The notes under the pieces are model-generated. The model saw nothing but the letters and a program-made list of their open reading frames with translations. It was not told the origin of the DNA and did no database searches. This document shows positions 21,567 to 28,128 of a stretch of 28,128 nucleotides of DNA, piece by piece (positions within the stretch are counted from its first letter, which is position 1; each line of letters starts with the position of its first letter). The stretch lies in contig MU646322.1 in the NCBI GenBank assembly GCA_026770585.1, forward strand, positions 307,768-335,895, in the 5' to 3' direction. The DNA comes from Baffinella frigidus (Eukaryota > Cryptophyceae > Cryptomonadales > Baffinellaceae). Both the position numbers and the translations under genes were made by a program.

Positions 21567-21673
21567 CTATCCCGTCAGTGGCGAGTAGGCTCATACGCCC
21601 TACCATAGGGCCCTAGAACCTGCCTAGGACCTGTAGGGGGTCCTTTAAGACCCCCTCGCCACTCAAGGGATAG
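21567..21673. mobile_element. MITE, CTATCCC.T.AGTGGCGAG termini, copy 1
   Basis: 107 bp with inverted ends and CATACGCCCTACCATAGGG interior, inserted in the 21250-21830 minisatellite. Confidence 0.85.
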
Positions 21674-21831
21674 GAAGAGTGAGCTCGTCGGGCTGTAGGA
21701 AGAGTGGGATCGTTGGGCAGCGCAGTGAGCTGCACGTGGAGTGAAATCGTCGGGCTGTAGAAAGAGCGGAATCGTTGGGCAGTGAGCTGTAGGAAGAATG
21801 AAATCGTTTGGCAGTGTCGTTGGGCAGTGAG

Positions 21832-21936
21832 CTATCCCTTAAGTGACCAGTAGGCGCATACGCCCTATCGTAGGACCCTAGGACCTGCCTAGGGCTTTCG
21901 CGGGCGATTATTCACCCGTTGGTCACTTAAGGGATA
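21832..21936. mobile_element. MITE, CTATCCCTTAAGTGACCA termini, copy 2
   Basis: 105 bp, ends CTATCCCTTAAGTGACCA and TGGTCACTTAAGGGATAG. Confidence 0.9.
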
Positions 21937-21991
21937 GCAAGTGTGAAATACAGCTCGCAAGGAATCGGGAGGTGCCGGAAGGCGTGCCAGG

Positions 21992-22112
21992 TACAGGGGT
22001 ACCTCGCTCATAAGAAACCGCCTCATCCTAGGACCCTACAGTAGGGCCATGCCTAGGGCCATACGCTGGTCCTAGGGGGGAGGCGGTTTCTTATGAGCGA
22101 GGTACCCCTGTA
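21992..22112. mobile_element. MITE, TACAGGGGTACCTCGCTCAT termini, copy 1
   Basis: 121-bp near-palindrome with ends TACAGGGGTACCTCGCTCAT and inner CCTAGGACCCTACAGTAGGG. Confidence 0.95.
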
Positions 22113-22277
22113 TCGATGATCAGACGCGCATGCCTAGGGGGGTTCGTTTTCGTATGGGAGAGGTAGCCCTGTATGGCATGGTGGCCAAGTCGAGTCGATC
22201 TGAACAAGTGCGTGTCTCTCCCTTCATGTACCAGCCTTAGGAGAGAGACCTTTATTACTACCAACACGCTTCTCATG

Positions 22278-22389
22278 TACAGGGGTACCTCGCTCATAAG
22301 AAAACGCCCCCCCCCTAGGACCCTACAGTAGGGCCCTACTGTAGGGTCCTAGGGGGGGGGCGTTTTCTTATGAGCGAAGTACCTCTGTA
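22278..22389. mobile_element. MITE, TACAGGGGTACCTCGCTCAT termini, copy 2
   Basis: 112-bp near-perfect palindrome centred on AGTAGGGCCCTACT with C10/G9 tracts. A degenerate half copy is at 22127-22175. Confidence 0.95.
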
Positions 22390-22431
22390 TGCACCCCAAC
22401 GAGGCTGTGTCCACGCAGGACCTACATGTAG
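22390..22431 (+). other. Short spacer between MITE and WD40 exon
   Basis: Carries cacgcag|GA (22418) and tgtag|AA acceptor-like sites and nothing else recognisable. Confidence 0.4.
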
Positions 22432-23094
22432 AAGGAGGTCGCGTGCACTCTACACGTTGTACGAACGGAGGCTCTCTTTCCATATGTCAGCCTTGTGGCA
22501 GCTCCCACACAAGATGTGGACGAGGATGTGGACGAGGAAATTTTCTCCGGCAAGTATTCAGTGCACTTTCCTCCTACCGCCATTTGTTGTATTGCAACCA
22601 CAGACCTAGAGGATTCGGACGAGCACGGCGTCCGGGTTGGTTTGTGGGACGTCGACAGCGGCGAGCTTCTCCGGAGCTTCGAGGGCGGCTTCCTCGCGGT
22701 GTTTTCTCCCGACGGGCGCACTATCGCAACCGCCAGTATGACCACCACCCCCCGCAGTCTCAACCTAGTCGATGTTGAGTCGGGAGAACTGCGGTTGAGG
22801 CTGGTTGGCCACCCCGATGGCGTGAACCAGGCTTCCTTCTCGCTCGACGGGAGCAAGATCGCCTCGGTCTGCTGCTCCGGCTCCTGCAAGGTGTGGGACT
22901 CGTCGACCGGAGCGCTCCTGCGCACCATCGACGTTGTCAACACCGTACGCACAGTGTCGTGGGGGGGCGACTGGTTGCGGGACACGCAACGGGAGATAGC
23001 GTTCGCGATGGGGCACCACCCGCGGCTCGGGGCGGGGTCGCAGGTGCTTGCGCTTGAAGTGGGGGTGGTTCGGATGATCCTGGACCGCGTGTGA
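22432..23094 (+). CDS. WD40-repeat protein, C-terminal exon
   Basis: Open from 22432 (after TAG at 22429) to TGA at 23092-23094. WD40 blades are seen: VGLWDVDSGELLRSFEGG, SPDGRTIATAS, LNLVDVESGELRLRLVGHPD, LDGSKIASVCCSGSCKVWD, STGALLRTI. It ends LEVGVVRMILDRV. WD40 proteins are scaffolds; no function can be assigned. No Met occurs before the first blade, so an upstream exon must supply the start or the gene is broken. Possible acceptors are gtcag|CC at 22490 or gtggcag|C at 22501. About three blades are present, fewer than a full seven-blade propeller. Unlike the two genes to the left, it has 600 bp without an intron or a telomere repeat. Confidence 0.7.
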   Translation, partial: KEVACTLHVVRTEALFPYVSLVAAPTQDVDEDVDEEIFSGKYSVHFPPTAICCIATTDLEDSDEHGVRVGLWDVDSGELLRSFEGGFLAVFSPDGRTIATASMTTTPRSLNLVDVESGELRLRLVGHPDGVNQASFSLDGSKIASVCCSGSCKVWDSSTGALLRTIDVVNTVRTVSWGGDWLRDTQREIAFAMGHHPRLGAGSQVLALEVGVVRMILDRV

Positions 23095-23340
23095 TGGCCG
23101 GGGTCCGTCAGGTGCTAGGATTCTCGGAGTGGTAAGTGCTAGGATTCCCGGAGCGGAATCTGGAGCGTGCCGCAGAAGGGGCGGGGGGGGCAGGCAGTCG
23201 CTGAACGCCCCGGGGTAGGGGATGAGGACGTCAGGGCGGGCAACAAAAGTGGCTGGGAGGAACGGAGGATGACACAACAGTGGGCGGGGCGTGGTGTGGG
23301 CTGGATGAGGTGATGGCATGCGTAGGGGTGAGGATGCGCT
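23095..23340. other. Non-coding spacer after WD40 exon
   Basis: Contains a tandem GTGCTAGGATTC(T/C)CGGAG(T/C)GG at 23111-23156 and G-rich sequence. No gene seen. Confidence 0.5.
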
Positions 23341-23435
23341 CATCTGTAGGATGTAGGGTGTAGGGTGTAGGGTGTAGAGTGTAGGGTGTAGGGTGTAGGG
23401 TGTAGGGTGTAGGGTGTAGGGTGTTGGGTGTAGGG
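23341..23435 (+). repeat. TGTAGGG array
   Basis: About twelve GTGTAGG units, near perfect. The reverse orientation of the same variant is at 24048-24124. Confidence 0.95.
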
Positions 23436-23617
23436 TGAAGATGCGCGCGGCTCCCGGGGGGGGACTGGAGTGGGATGCAGTTGCGTTGTTTTGGTCGGAA
23501 ACCGCTCATAGCGTGGGCGTAGGTTTGTAGGCACAGGCCTACCAATCGCATCCTACGGCTTTTAGTTGGCGGATTCCAGTAACCATCACTCGCAATGTGC
23601 TCGATTGGCCCTACATG

Positions 23618-23738
23618 TTCAGGGGTACCTCGCTCATAACAAACCGCCCCCCCCTAGGACCCTACGGTAGGCCTATGCCTAAGGCCCTACGGTGGTCCTA
23701 GGGGGGGGGCAGTTTCTTATGAGCGAGGTACCCCTGCA
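23618..23738. mobile_element. MITE, TACAGGGGTACCTCGCTCAT family, copy 3
   Basis: Ends TTCAGGGGTACCTCGCTCAT and ATGAGCGAGGTACCCCTGCA. A degenerate relative is near 24838-24915. Confidence 0.9.
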
Positions 23739-24482
23739 ACCGACGTTTCGACCAGATGCCTGGTACAACTCTCGTTCGAGGACCAACGTGTGGTTGAAAA
23801 CACCTTTCATTACACACTCGCCACATGTTGAACCCCCCCCCCCCCCCCCGCCACCACCTTCTTCTCACATACCCCCTGTCACATTCGATAAGACCCCCCT
23901 CCCCTCGTCACACAAAGCATCCTGTGCAGCCCGACACCCGAAACCCTAAACCACGCCTCTCCGCGACATCACACGCCTTCCCAGCGCCAAGCTCCAGCCT
24001 CGATTTGATCCATTTCGGAGGGCTTGGTTTCACGCCCTTCGAAACCCCACACCCTACACCCTACACCCTACACCCTACACCCTACACCCTACACCCTACA
24101 CTCCACACCCTACACCCTATACCCCCCCCTCGTCTCTCCGCGAAATCACATGCCTTCTTGTCACTCGAAGAACCCAGGGTCCCGATCAGGCGCCAGCTTT
24201 TTCCTAGGGTTTTCCGCTCCTGCGCAAAACGCCGCGATTAGCCATGACATAGTAGGAGGGAAACCGTTTTCCTAGGGTTTTCCAGCCGCGACCAGGAATC
24301 ACATGTATCGGAATTATTCGAGAATGCAGAGACATGCTGCCCCTAGTAGGGTGCTCGTACGCTCCTAGGACAGCTTTTTCCTAGGGGTTTCCACGCCTGT
24401 GCGAAGAGCCGCGATGAGGCATCACATGATGTTTTTTTGCAACGATGATTCGGCCAGATTTCTGGGCGATGTCTCCTTCCAA
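23739..24482. other. Spacer with CCCTACA array, no gene seen
   Basis: Holds a C16-17 tract at 23833, the CCCTACA array and a repeated TTTTCCTAGGG(T/G)TTTCC at 24197, 24267 and 24366. No ORF with family features. Confidence 0.5.
24048..24124 (-). repeat. CCCTACA array (TGTAGGG inverted)
   Basis: About ten CCCTACA units in plus, opposite in orientation to the 23341 array. Confidence 0.95.
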
Positions 24483-24693
24483 CCACTCGAGGCTAGAAAG
24501 GGGAGCATTTTAAATGTGGGGTTGTAAACATTTGTACGAGTGACGGGCGGGTTTGGTCACGTAGCTGGGGGAATTCCCCCAGCTACGTGACCAAAACCAG
24601 ATGTTTGTGTGAAAATTACTGCACAGCGGTCCACTTGTAAAGGACATGTAAAGTTAAAACTTTTAAGATAGTCACATTCCTAGCCTCGAGTGG
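24483..24693. mobile_element. MITE, CCACTCGAGGC termini, copy 2
   Basis: 211 bp, same ends (CCACTCGAGGCTAGAA) and the central palindrome TAGCTGGGGGAATTCCCCCA. Flanked by AA. A lone end is also present at 8690-8706. Confidence 0.9.
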
Positions 24694-25024
24694 AAGCCCA
24701 TCGTGTGGACTACATCATCGCCCCTAGGGTGCTCATCATCGTCGTCTTCGTTAGTACTCGCACGCCTAGAGAAGAGTGATCCAAAAGTGTGTGAGCCTTA
24801 TGACGAGCCCGCCTCGGAACAGTTCTAGTGCTCCCGTGCTCCTAGGACTAGCCCTACCGTAGGACGCAGGACCCTAGGGAGGTGCGTGTCCTTTTTCGCG
24901 AGTAACCCCTGTGCAGATCCAGGAGAGGGGGGGGGGGGGGCGGTGCCTGTGCTCCGAATCCCAAACCCTAAATCCTAAGTCTTTTAAACCCCAAATTTTC
25001 AGCCTTAAATCCTAAACCCCGGAA

Positions 25025-25069
25025 CCTGTGCCGGTGTCTGAGAGCGCCGAGACTCGCTTCGCCATCGAC
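25025..25069 (+). CDS. Possible short plus-strand exon, unknown
   Basis: VPVSESAETRFAIDL followed by CTG|gtcaga. Preceded by CCCTAAA-type repeat as other plus exons are. The 5' boundary is not clear; the downstream GGATGATGTCAGAA array begins at its donor. Weak call. Confidence 0.25.
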
Positions 25070-25460
25070 CTGGTCAGAAAGGGCGCCGGATGATGTCAGA
25101 GGGGGCTGCGGATGATGTCAGAAGAGGCGGAAGGGCTTCGGGTGATGGCAGAAGGGGCACCGGATGACGTCAGAAGGGGCGGAAGGGGCTTCGGTTGATG
25201 TCAAAAAGGATGCCAGAAGGGGCGCCGGATGATGTCAGAAAGGGCTGCGGATGATGTCAGACAGGGCTTCGGGTGATGGCAGAAAGGGCTTCGTGTGATG
25301 TCAGAAGGGGCTGCGGATGATGTCAGAAGGGGCGGAAGGGGCTTCGGGTGATGTCAGAAAGGGCTTCGTGTGATGTCAGAAGGGGCTGCGGGTGATACTT
25401 AACTCCAGAACCTAAAATCTGAACACCGTCAGGGGGCTTCGTGTGATGTCAGAAGGGGCG
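25070..25460 (+). repeat. GATGATGTCAGAAGGGGC minisatellite
   Basis: About fifteen units of GG(C/G)TGCGGATGATGTCAGAA and CTTCGGGTGATGTCAGAAA type. The unit may derive from the preceding donor (gtcagaaagggc). Confidence 0.85.
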
Positions 25461-25565
25461 TGGCGAATGTCTACACCACCCGCACGGACCAGCTCCATTA
25501 ATAAGGGCCATCAATAAATTAGGCGGCCTAGGTAAATGTTAGCCTCCCCTCAGTACCTTCTCCTA

Positions 25566-25727
25566 CCACACAGCGGACTTTGAAGGGATTTCGAATAACC
25601 CTTAAGCGATAAGACCTAGGACCCTACGGTAGGCAACCCGTAGGGACACAGGGGGGGCTCCTACGGATAACGTAACGGAAACGCGGGCTCTCGGAGCCCG
25701 ACAATCTCTTGGCAGCCCGCTGTGTGG
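25566..25727. mobile_element. MITE, CCACACAGCGG termini, copy 3
   Basis: 162 bp with both ends intact. Incomplete relatives are at 7075-7172, 11315-11440, 11630-11656 and 15911-16005. Confidence 0.9.
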
Positions 25728-25800
25728 TTGAATCTCCTATTAGATGCCTTTAAACCCTCCTAGTCAGCTAATTCAGCTATCTTTCAAAGAGCAGGGTCAC

Positions 25801-25895
25801 CGGAGGTCCTTTCGGAAATCGACGAGCGCCGCCAGGACGAGTTCCATGTCTTCTCCTATCTTGTCCATTTTCGCGTTGTCTATTGTTTGGACGTT
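25801..25895 (-). CDS. Exon of unrecognised minus-strand gene
   Basis: 95 bp, acceptor accgcag|AAC, donor CTCCG|gtgacc. Reads NVQTIDNAKMDKIGEDMELV then LAALVDFRKDL, an amphipathic acidic/basic helix-like segment. No family recognised. It is the leftmost of the exon-like blocks I see on this strand to the right of 25.8 kb. Confidence 0.5.
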
Positions 25896-25990
25896 CTGCG
25901 GTTGGAGGATAGGATAGCGGTTAGAGGATGTCGATTAGAGGACAGCGGTTGGAGGATAGGATAGCGGTTGGAGGATAGCGGTTAGCGGAT
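25896..25990 (+). repeat. GGTTGGAGGATAGGATAGC minisatellite
   Basis: Six short units of GCGGTTGGAGGATAG. Shares GGATAG with the array at 26355-26620. Confidence 0.8.
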
Positions 25991-26124
25991 GCTGTTATCG
26001 ACCGGTTGCGCCGGCAGTGATTCGCAGCGCGCTAGCGGCTATACGTCTGCGCCATTTGATCGGTCCTCAACTTGGCGTGAATTCAAGGATTTGACTCTGA
26101 ATTCACGGACTCCGTACAGCCACT

Positions 26125-26262
26125 CCACACGGTGGACTACGAACCTTTCATCAAAAGTCAACTGGTCTTGATGCAATTAACTTGAGAGATTTTCTGATGC
26201 AATTTGGTCACATACCCCCATGGAATCCAGGCCCAACGAAACTCTCGAAGCCCACCGTGTGG
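26125..26262. mobile_element. MITE, CCACACGGTGGACTACGAA termini, copy 2
   Basis: 138 bp, ends CCACACGGTGGACTACGA and AAGCCCACCGTGTGG; interior CTTTCATCAAAAGTCAACT. Confidence 0.85.
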
Positions 26263-26344
26263 GGAGGAGAACCTCCTAGATCTGTCTCAGTTTATTTGAT
26301 CCCACCACTTCGGTAAAAACGAGCTTTTCCCGCTTCCCTAGTAC

Positions 26345-26630
26345 AGAACTGACGTGAGGATAGGGCGGCGGTTGGAGGATAGCGCGGCAGTTGGCACATG
26401 ATAGGGCGGCGGTTAGCATAAGATAGGGCGGCAGTTAGCACAGGATAGGGCGGCAGTTGGCAGGATAGGGCGGCAGTTGGCAGGATAGGGCGGCAGTTGG
26501 CAGGATAGGGCGGCAGTTGGCAGGATAGGGCGGCAGTTGGCACAGGGTAGGGCGGCAGTTGACAGGATAGGGCGGCATTTGGCAGGACAGGGCGGCAGTT
26601 GGCACAGGCAGGGCGGTTGTTGGCAGATAC
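26345..26630 (+). repeat. AGGATAGGGCGGCAGTTGGC minisatellite
   Basis: About thirteen units of 20-24 bp, the central ones identical. Open in minus-strand frames (LPPYPANCRP), which I do not take as coding. Confidence 0.9.
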
Positions 26631-26631
26631 C

Positions 26632-26683
26632 GCCCCTTGGGATTCCATGCGCCCGAACGCGTTTGAGTGGAAGTCTTTGTCGC
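26632..26683 (-). CDS. Possible exon of unrecognised minus-strand gene
   Basis: Acceptor accag|GC, possible donor gtatct. Reads DKDFHSNAFGRMESQ in one phase. It lies between the minisatellite and the telomere-like repeat. Family not recognised. Confidence 0.35.
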
Positions 26684-26689
26684 CTGGTT

Positions 26690-27345
26690 GAGGGTTTGGG
26701 GTTTAGGGTTTGGGGTTTAGGGTTTAGGGTTTAGGGTTTAGGGTTTGGGGTTGAGGGGTCAGGTTTGAGGGTTTAGGGTTCAGGGTTTAGGGGTTAGGGT
26801 TTAGGGTTGAGGGTTTAGGGTTTAGGGTTTAGGGTTTAGGGCTTAGGGTTTAGGGTTCAGGGTTGAGAGTCTGCCTTGATTTTGGTGATCAGAGCCGTAG
26901 GGTTCAGGGTCTGGGATTTAGGGTGTGGGGTTTGGGGTTGAGGGTTTGCCTTGGTTTTGGTTGTCAGAGCCCTGGTTGGTAGGGTGGACTTCAATTTCGA
27001 CCGGAAGCACCGACGCCTGGTTTGGGGTTTGGGGTTGGGAGTTGGGGGTTTGGGGCTTGGGGTTGGGGGTTTGGAGTTTGGGGTTTGGGGCTTGGGGTTT
27101 GGGGTTGGGAGTTTGGTGTCTGGGGTGTAGGGTGTAGGGTGTAGGGTGTAGGGTGTAGGGTGTAGGGTTTAGGGTTTGGGGTTTAGGGTTTAGGGTTTAC
27201 GATTTCAGGTTTAGGTTTGGGGTTTAGGTTCAGGGTTGAGGGTGTAAGGTTTAGGGGTTTTAGGGTTTAGGGTTTAGGGTTTAGGGTTTGGGGTTTAAGG
27301 TTTAGGGTTTAGGGTTTAGGGTTTAGGGTTTGGGGTTGAGGTCGA
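26690..27345 (+). repeat. TTTAGGG/TGTAGGG/TTTGGGG repeats at right
   Basis: Long mixed array interrupted by two short unique patches (26870-26900 and 26950-27016), which I read as minus-strand exon sequence. TGTAGGG block at 27121-27165. Confidence 0.95.
26950..27016 (-). CDS. Exon of unrecognised minus-strand gene, GC donor
   Basis: Acceptor accag|GCG, reads ASVLPVEIEVHPTNQGSDNQ then NQ, ends CAAG|gcaaac. A tail copy (GGCTCTGATCACCAAAATCA AG|gcagac) lies downstream at about 26874-26897, with the same GC. So this gene also obeys the head/tail rule. Confidence 0.45.
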
Positions 27346-27394
27346 TCCGCCACAGGGTTTCAAACGAGTTGAGGTTCCTCACACCGGTGTAGGG
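27338..27394 (-). CDS. Possible exon of unrecognised minus-strand gene
   Basis: After tttccag|CCC it reads PYTGVRNLNSFETLWRIDL, then enters CCCAAAC repeat. No clean donor; phases with the neighbours are not resolved. Composition looks coding. Confidence 0.4.
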
Positions 27395-27580
27395 CTGGAA
27401 ACAGCCTCATTTCACGCACCCAAAATAGCCAAAAGACGTTACTGAAAAGGCTGCTTCCAGCCCTTCACCAGGCTGTTTCCAGCCCTACATGGTGACTACG
27501 AACCTTTCATCAGCTGTAGGGCTGGAAACAGCCTTTTCAGTATACGTCGTTTGGCTGAGTTGGGGGCGTGAAATGAGGGT
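27393..27580. mobile_element. Inverted-repeat element, AGGGCTGGAAACAGCC modules
   Basis: AGGGCTGGAAACAGCC and its inverse occur four times. Arms 27393-27452 and 27515-27580 carry inverted GTGAAATGAGG and AAAAGGCTG with an inner CTGAAAAGG. Borders are not certain. Confidence 0.65.
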
Positions 27581-27626
27581 GGTCCGGGGAGGCGGAAGAG
27601 CACTGATTTTTGAGTGAAGAACCGTA

Positions 27627-27781
27627 CCACTCAGTGAGCTACGGATCTTTCAAGGACCCCAGATTATGGGGGTCACGTGATCTGGGGGTCACGTGATCAA
27701 ATTTGCACCAGAAAAGGCCGCAAAGTCAATTGCCGCTGGGTAAGTTGACTTTTCAAACGAGGCGTGTAGTCCACCGAGTGG
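27627..27781. mobile_element. MITE, CCACTCAGTGAGCTACG termini
   Basis: 155 bp; right end GTGTAGTCCACCGAGTGG. Related to the CCACACGGTGG family. Holds a tandem GGGGGTCACGTGATC. Confidence 0.8.
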
Positions 27782-27816
27782 TGTGGGTGACGAACGGTAA
27801 ACCGTAAATAGTACAC

Positions 27817-27905
27817 CCGAATCCGGGGTTCGGGATAGCACCAGCTTTTTGGTGACGAATTGAATCACCGAGACCTTCTCCTCCTCTGAAGTCACCTTGT
27901 CGTAC
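27817..27905 (-). CDS. Exon of unrecognised minus-strand gene
   Basis: 89 bp, acceptor ttgcag|G, donor TCGG|gtgtac. Reads YDKVTSEEEKVSVIQFVTKK then LVLSRTPDS. No family recognised. Confidence 0.5.
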
Positions 27906-28128
27906 CTGCAAGATAGAGTTCCAGTTTACGGTTTCGGGTCTCGGGAATAGGGTTAGCGTCTAGGGGTTGAGGTCAGGCTGAGAGAGTATCGACGAAGAAG
28001 ATGCAGGGTTTCGGGTTTCGAGCATTGTTTTTCTGTAAATTAGGGTTCACGATTCAGAATTAGGGTTTGACATTCAGGTCAGAGGGGTGTGGGCGGGGGA
28101 CTGGCCCTTCCATGATGATGGAAGGGGG
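27906..28128. other. Right edge, no clear gene
   Basis: Degenerate TTTAGGG-like text and a palindrome CCTTCCATGATGATGGAAGG at 28108-28127. An ATG within the palindrome opens MEGPVPRPHPSDLNVKP on minus, which could be an upstream exon, but nothing confirms it. Confidence 0.4.

Larger units (their letters stand above)
21248..21830 (+). repeat. GAGTGAAATCGTTGGGCAGC minisatellite after the pseudouridine synthase
   Basis: Fifteen or more variable units (AGTGAGCTGTAGGAACAGTG / AAATCGTTGGGCAGCGC) with two MITEs and a copy of the final exon embedded. It starts directly after the stop codon. No gene seen. Confidence 0.85.

Noticed and set aside
21262-21606. Minus-strand repeat ORF (ISLSLQLTALPN type)
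   Set aside because: A translation of the minisatellite that follows the pseudouridine synthase stop codon; no other support.
22370-22609. Genes starting MSEVPLY at 22370, 22297 (minus) and 23701
   Set aside because: Their start comes from the MITE terminus; the rest shows no family features.
26292-26648. Repeat protein with PPYPANCRP units on minus
   Set aside because: It is a translation of the 20-24 bp minisatellite; unit lengths vary and break the frame in places.

Overview
The window is eukaryotic nuclear DNA, assembled from a scaffold (there is a 10-N gap at 13710-13719). It is packed with degenerate TTTAGGG/CCCTAAA repeats, the telomere motif of plants, many algae, chromerids and dinoflagellates. 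Genes are cut into very short exons (about 40-140 bp) by GT-AG introns. One gene begins with a signal-peptide-plus-transit-peptide leader, as expected for a secondary plastid. I infer an alga with a complex plastid; a chromerid such as Chromera fits, but the sequence alone does not prove the species.

Two divergent genes start 164 bp apart, at 9379 and 9544. Leftward (minus strand, 9379 to beyond the left edge) runs a Ulp2/SENP6-like SUMO protease. I could splice 13 exons in consistent phase; they carry the HW, PQQ and DCG motifs, but the usual catalytic Asp is Asn. Rightward (plus strand, 9544-21247) runs a plastid-type RluA-family RNA pseudouridine synthase. Its 13 exons also join in consistent phase, giving about 407 residues, including HRLD with the catalytic Asp, the GRRHQIRAQL motif and an AGPPWW C-terminus like that of plant chloroplast enzymes. 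To the right lie a WD40 exon (22432-23094, plus) and exons of an unrecognised minus-strand gene (25801-27905).

The most striking feature is the structure of the introns. Fifteen of the 26 exons in the two main genes have partial copies beside them, and these follow one rule. Copies of the exon HEAD (acceptor plus 5' part) lie upstream of the intact exon, copies of the exon TAIL (3' part plus 5' splice site) lie downstream, and one intact copy remains. This is what tandem duplications with one breakpoint in an exon and the other in an intron would leave. The introns also hold telomere-like arrays, mostly oriented so that the transcript reads CCCTAAA, and at least ten families of short inverted-repeat elements (MITE-like). 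One intron of the SUMO protease is bounded at its splice sites by inverted repeats of about 105 bp, as in introner elements.

Region by region: 1-9379 SUMO protease; 9380-9543 shared promoter; 9544-21247 pseudouridine synthase; 21248-22431 minisatellite and MITEs; 22432-23094 WD40 exon; 23095-25800 telomere-variant arrays, MITEs and a minisatellite; 25801-28128 exons of an unknown minus-strand gene with minisatellite, telomere-like repeat and MITEs.
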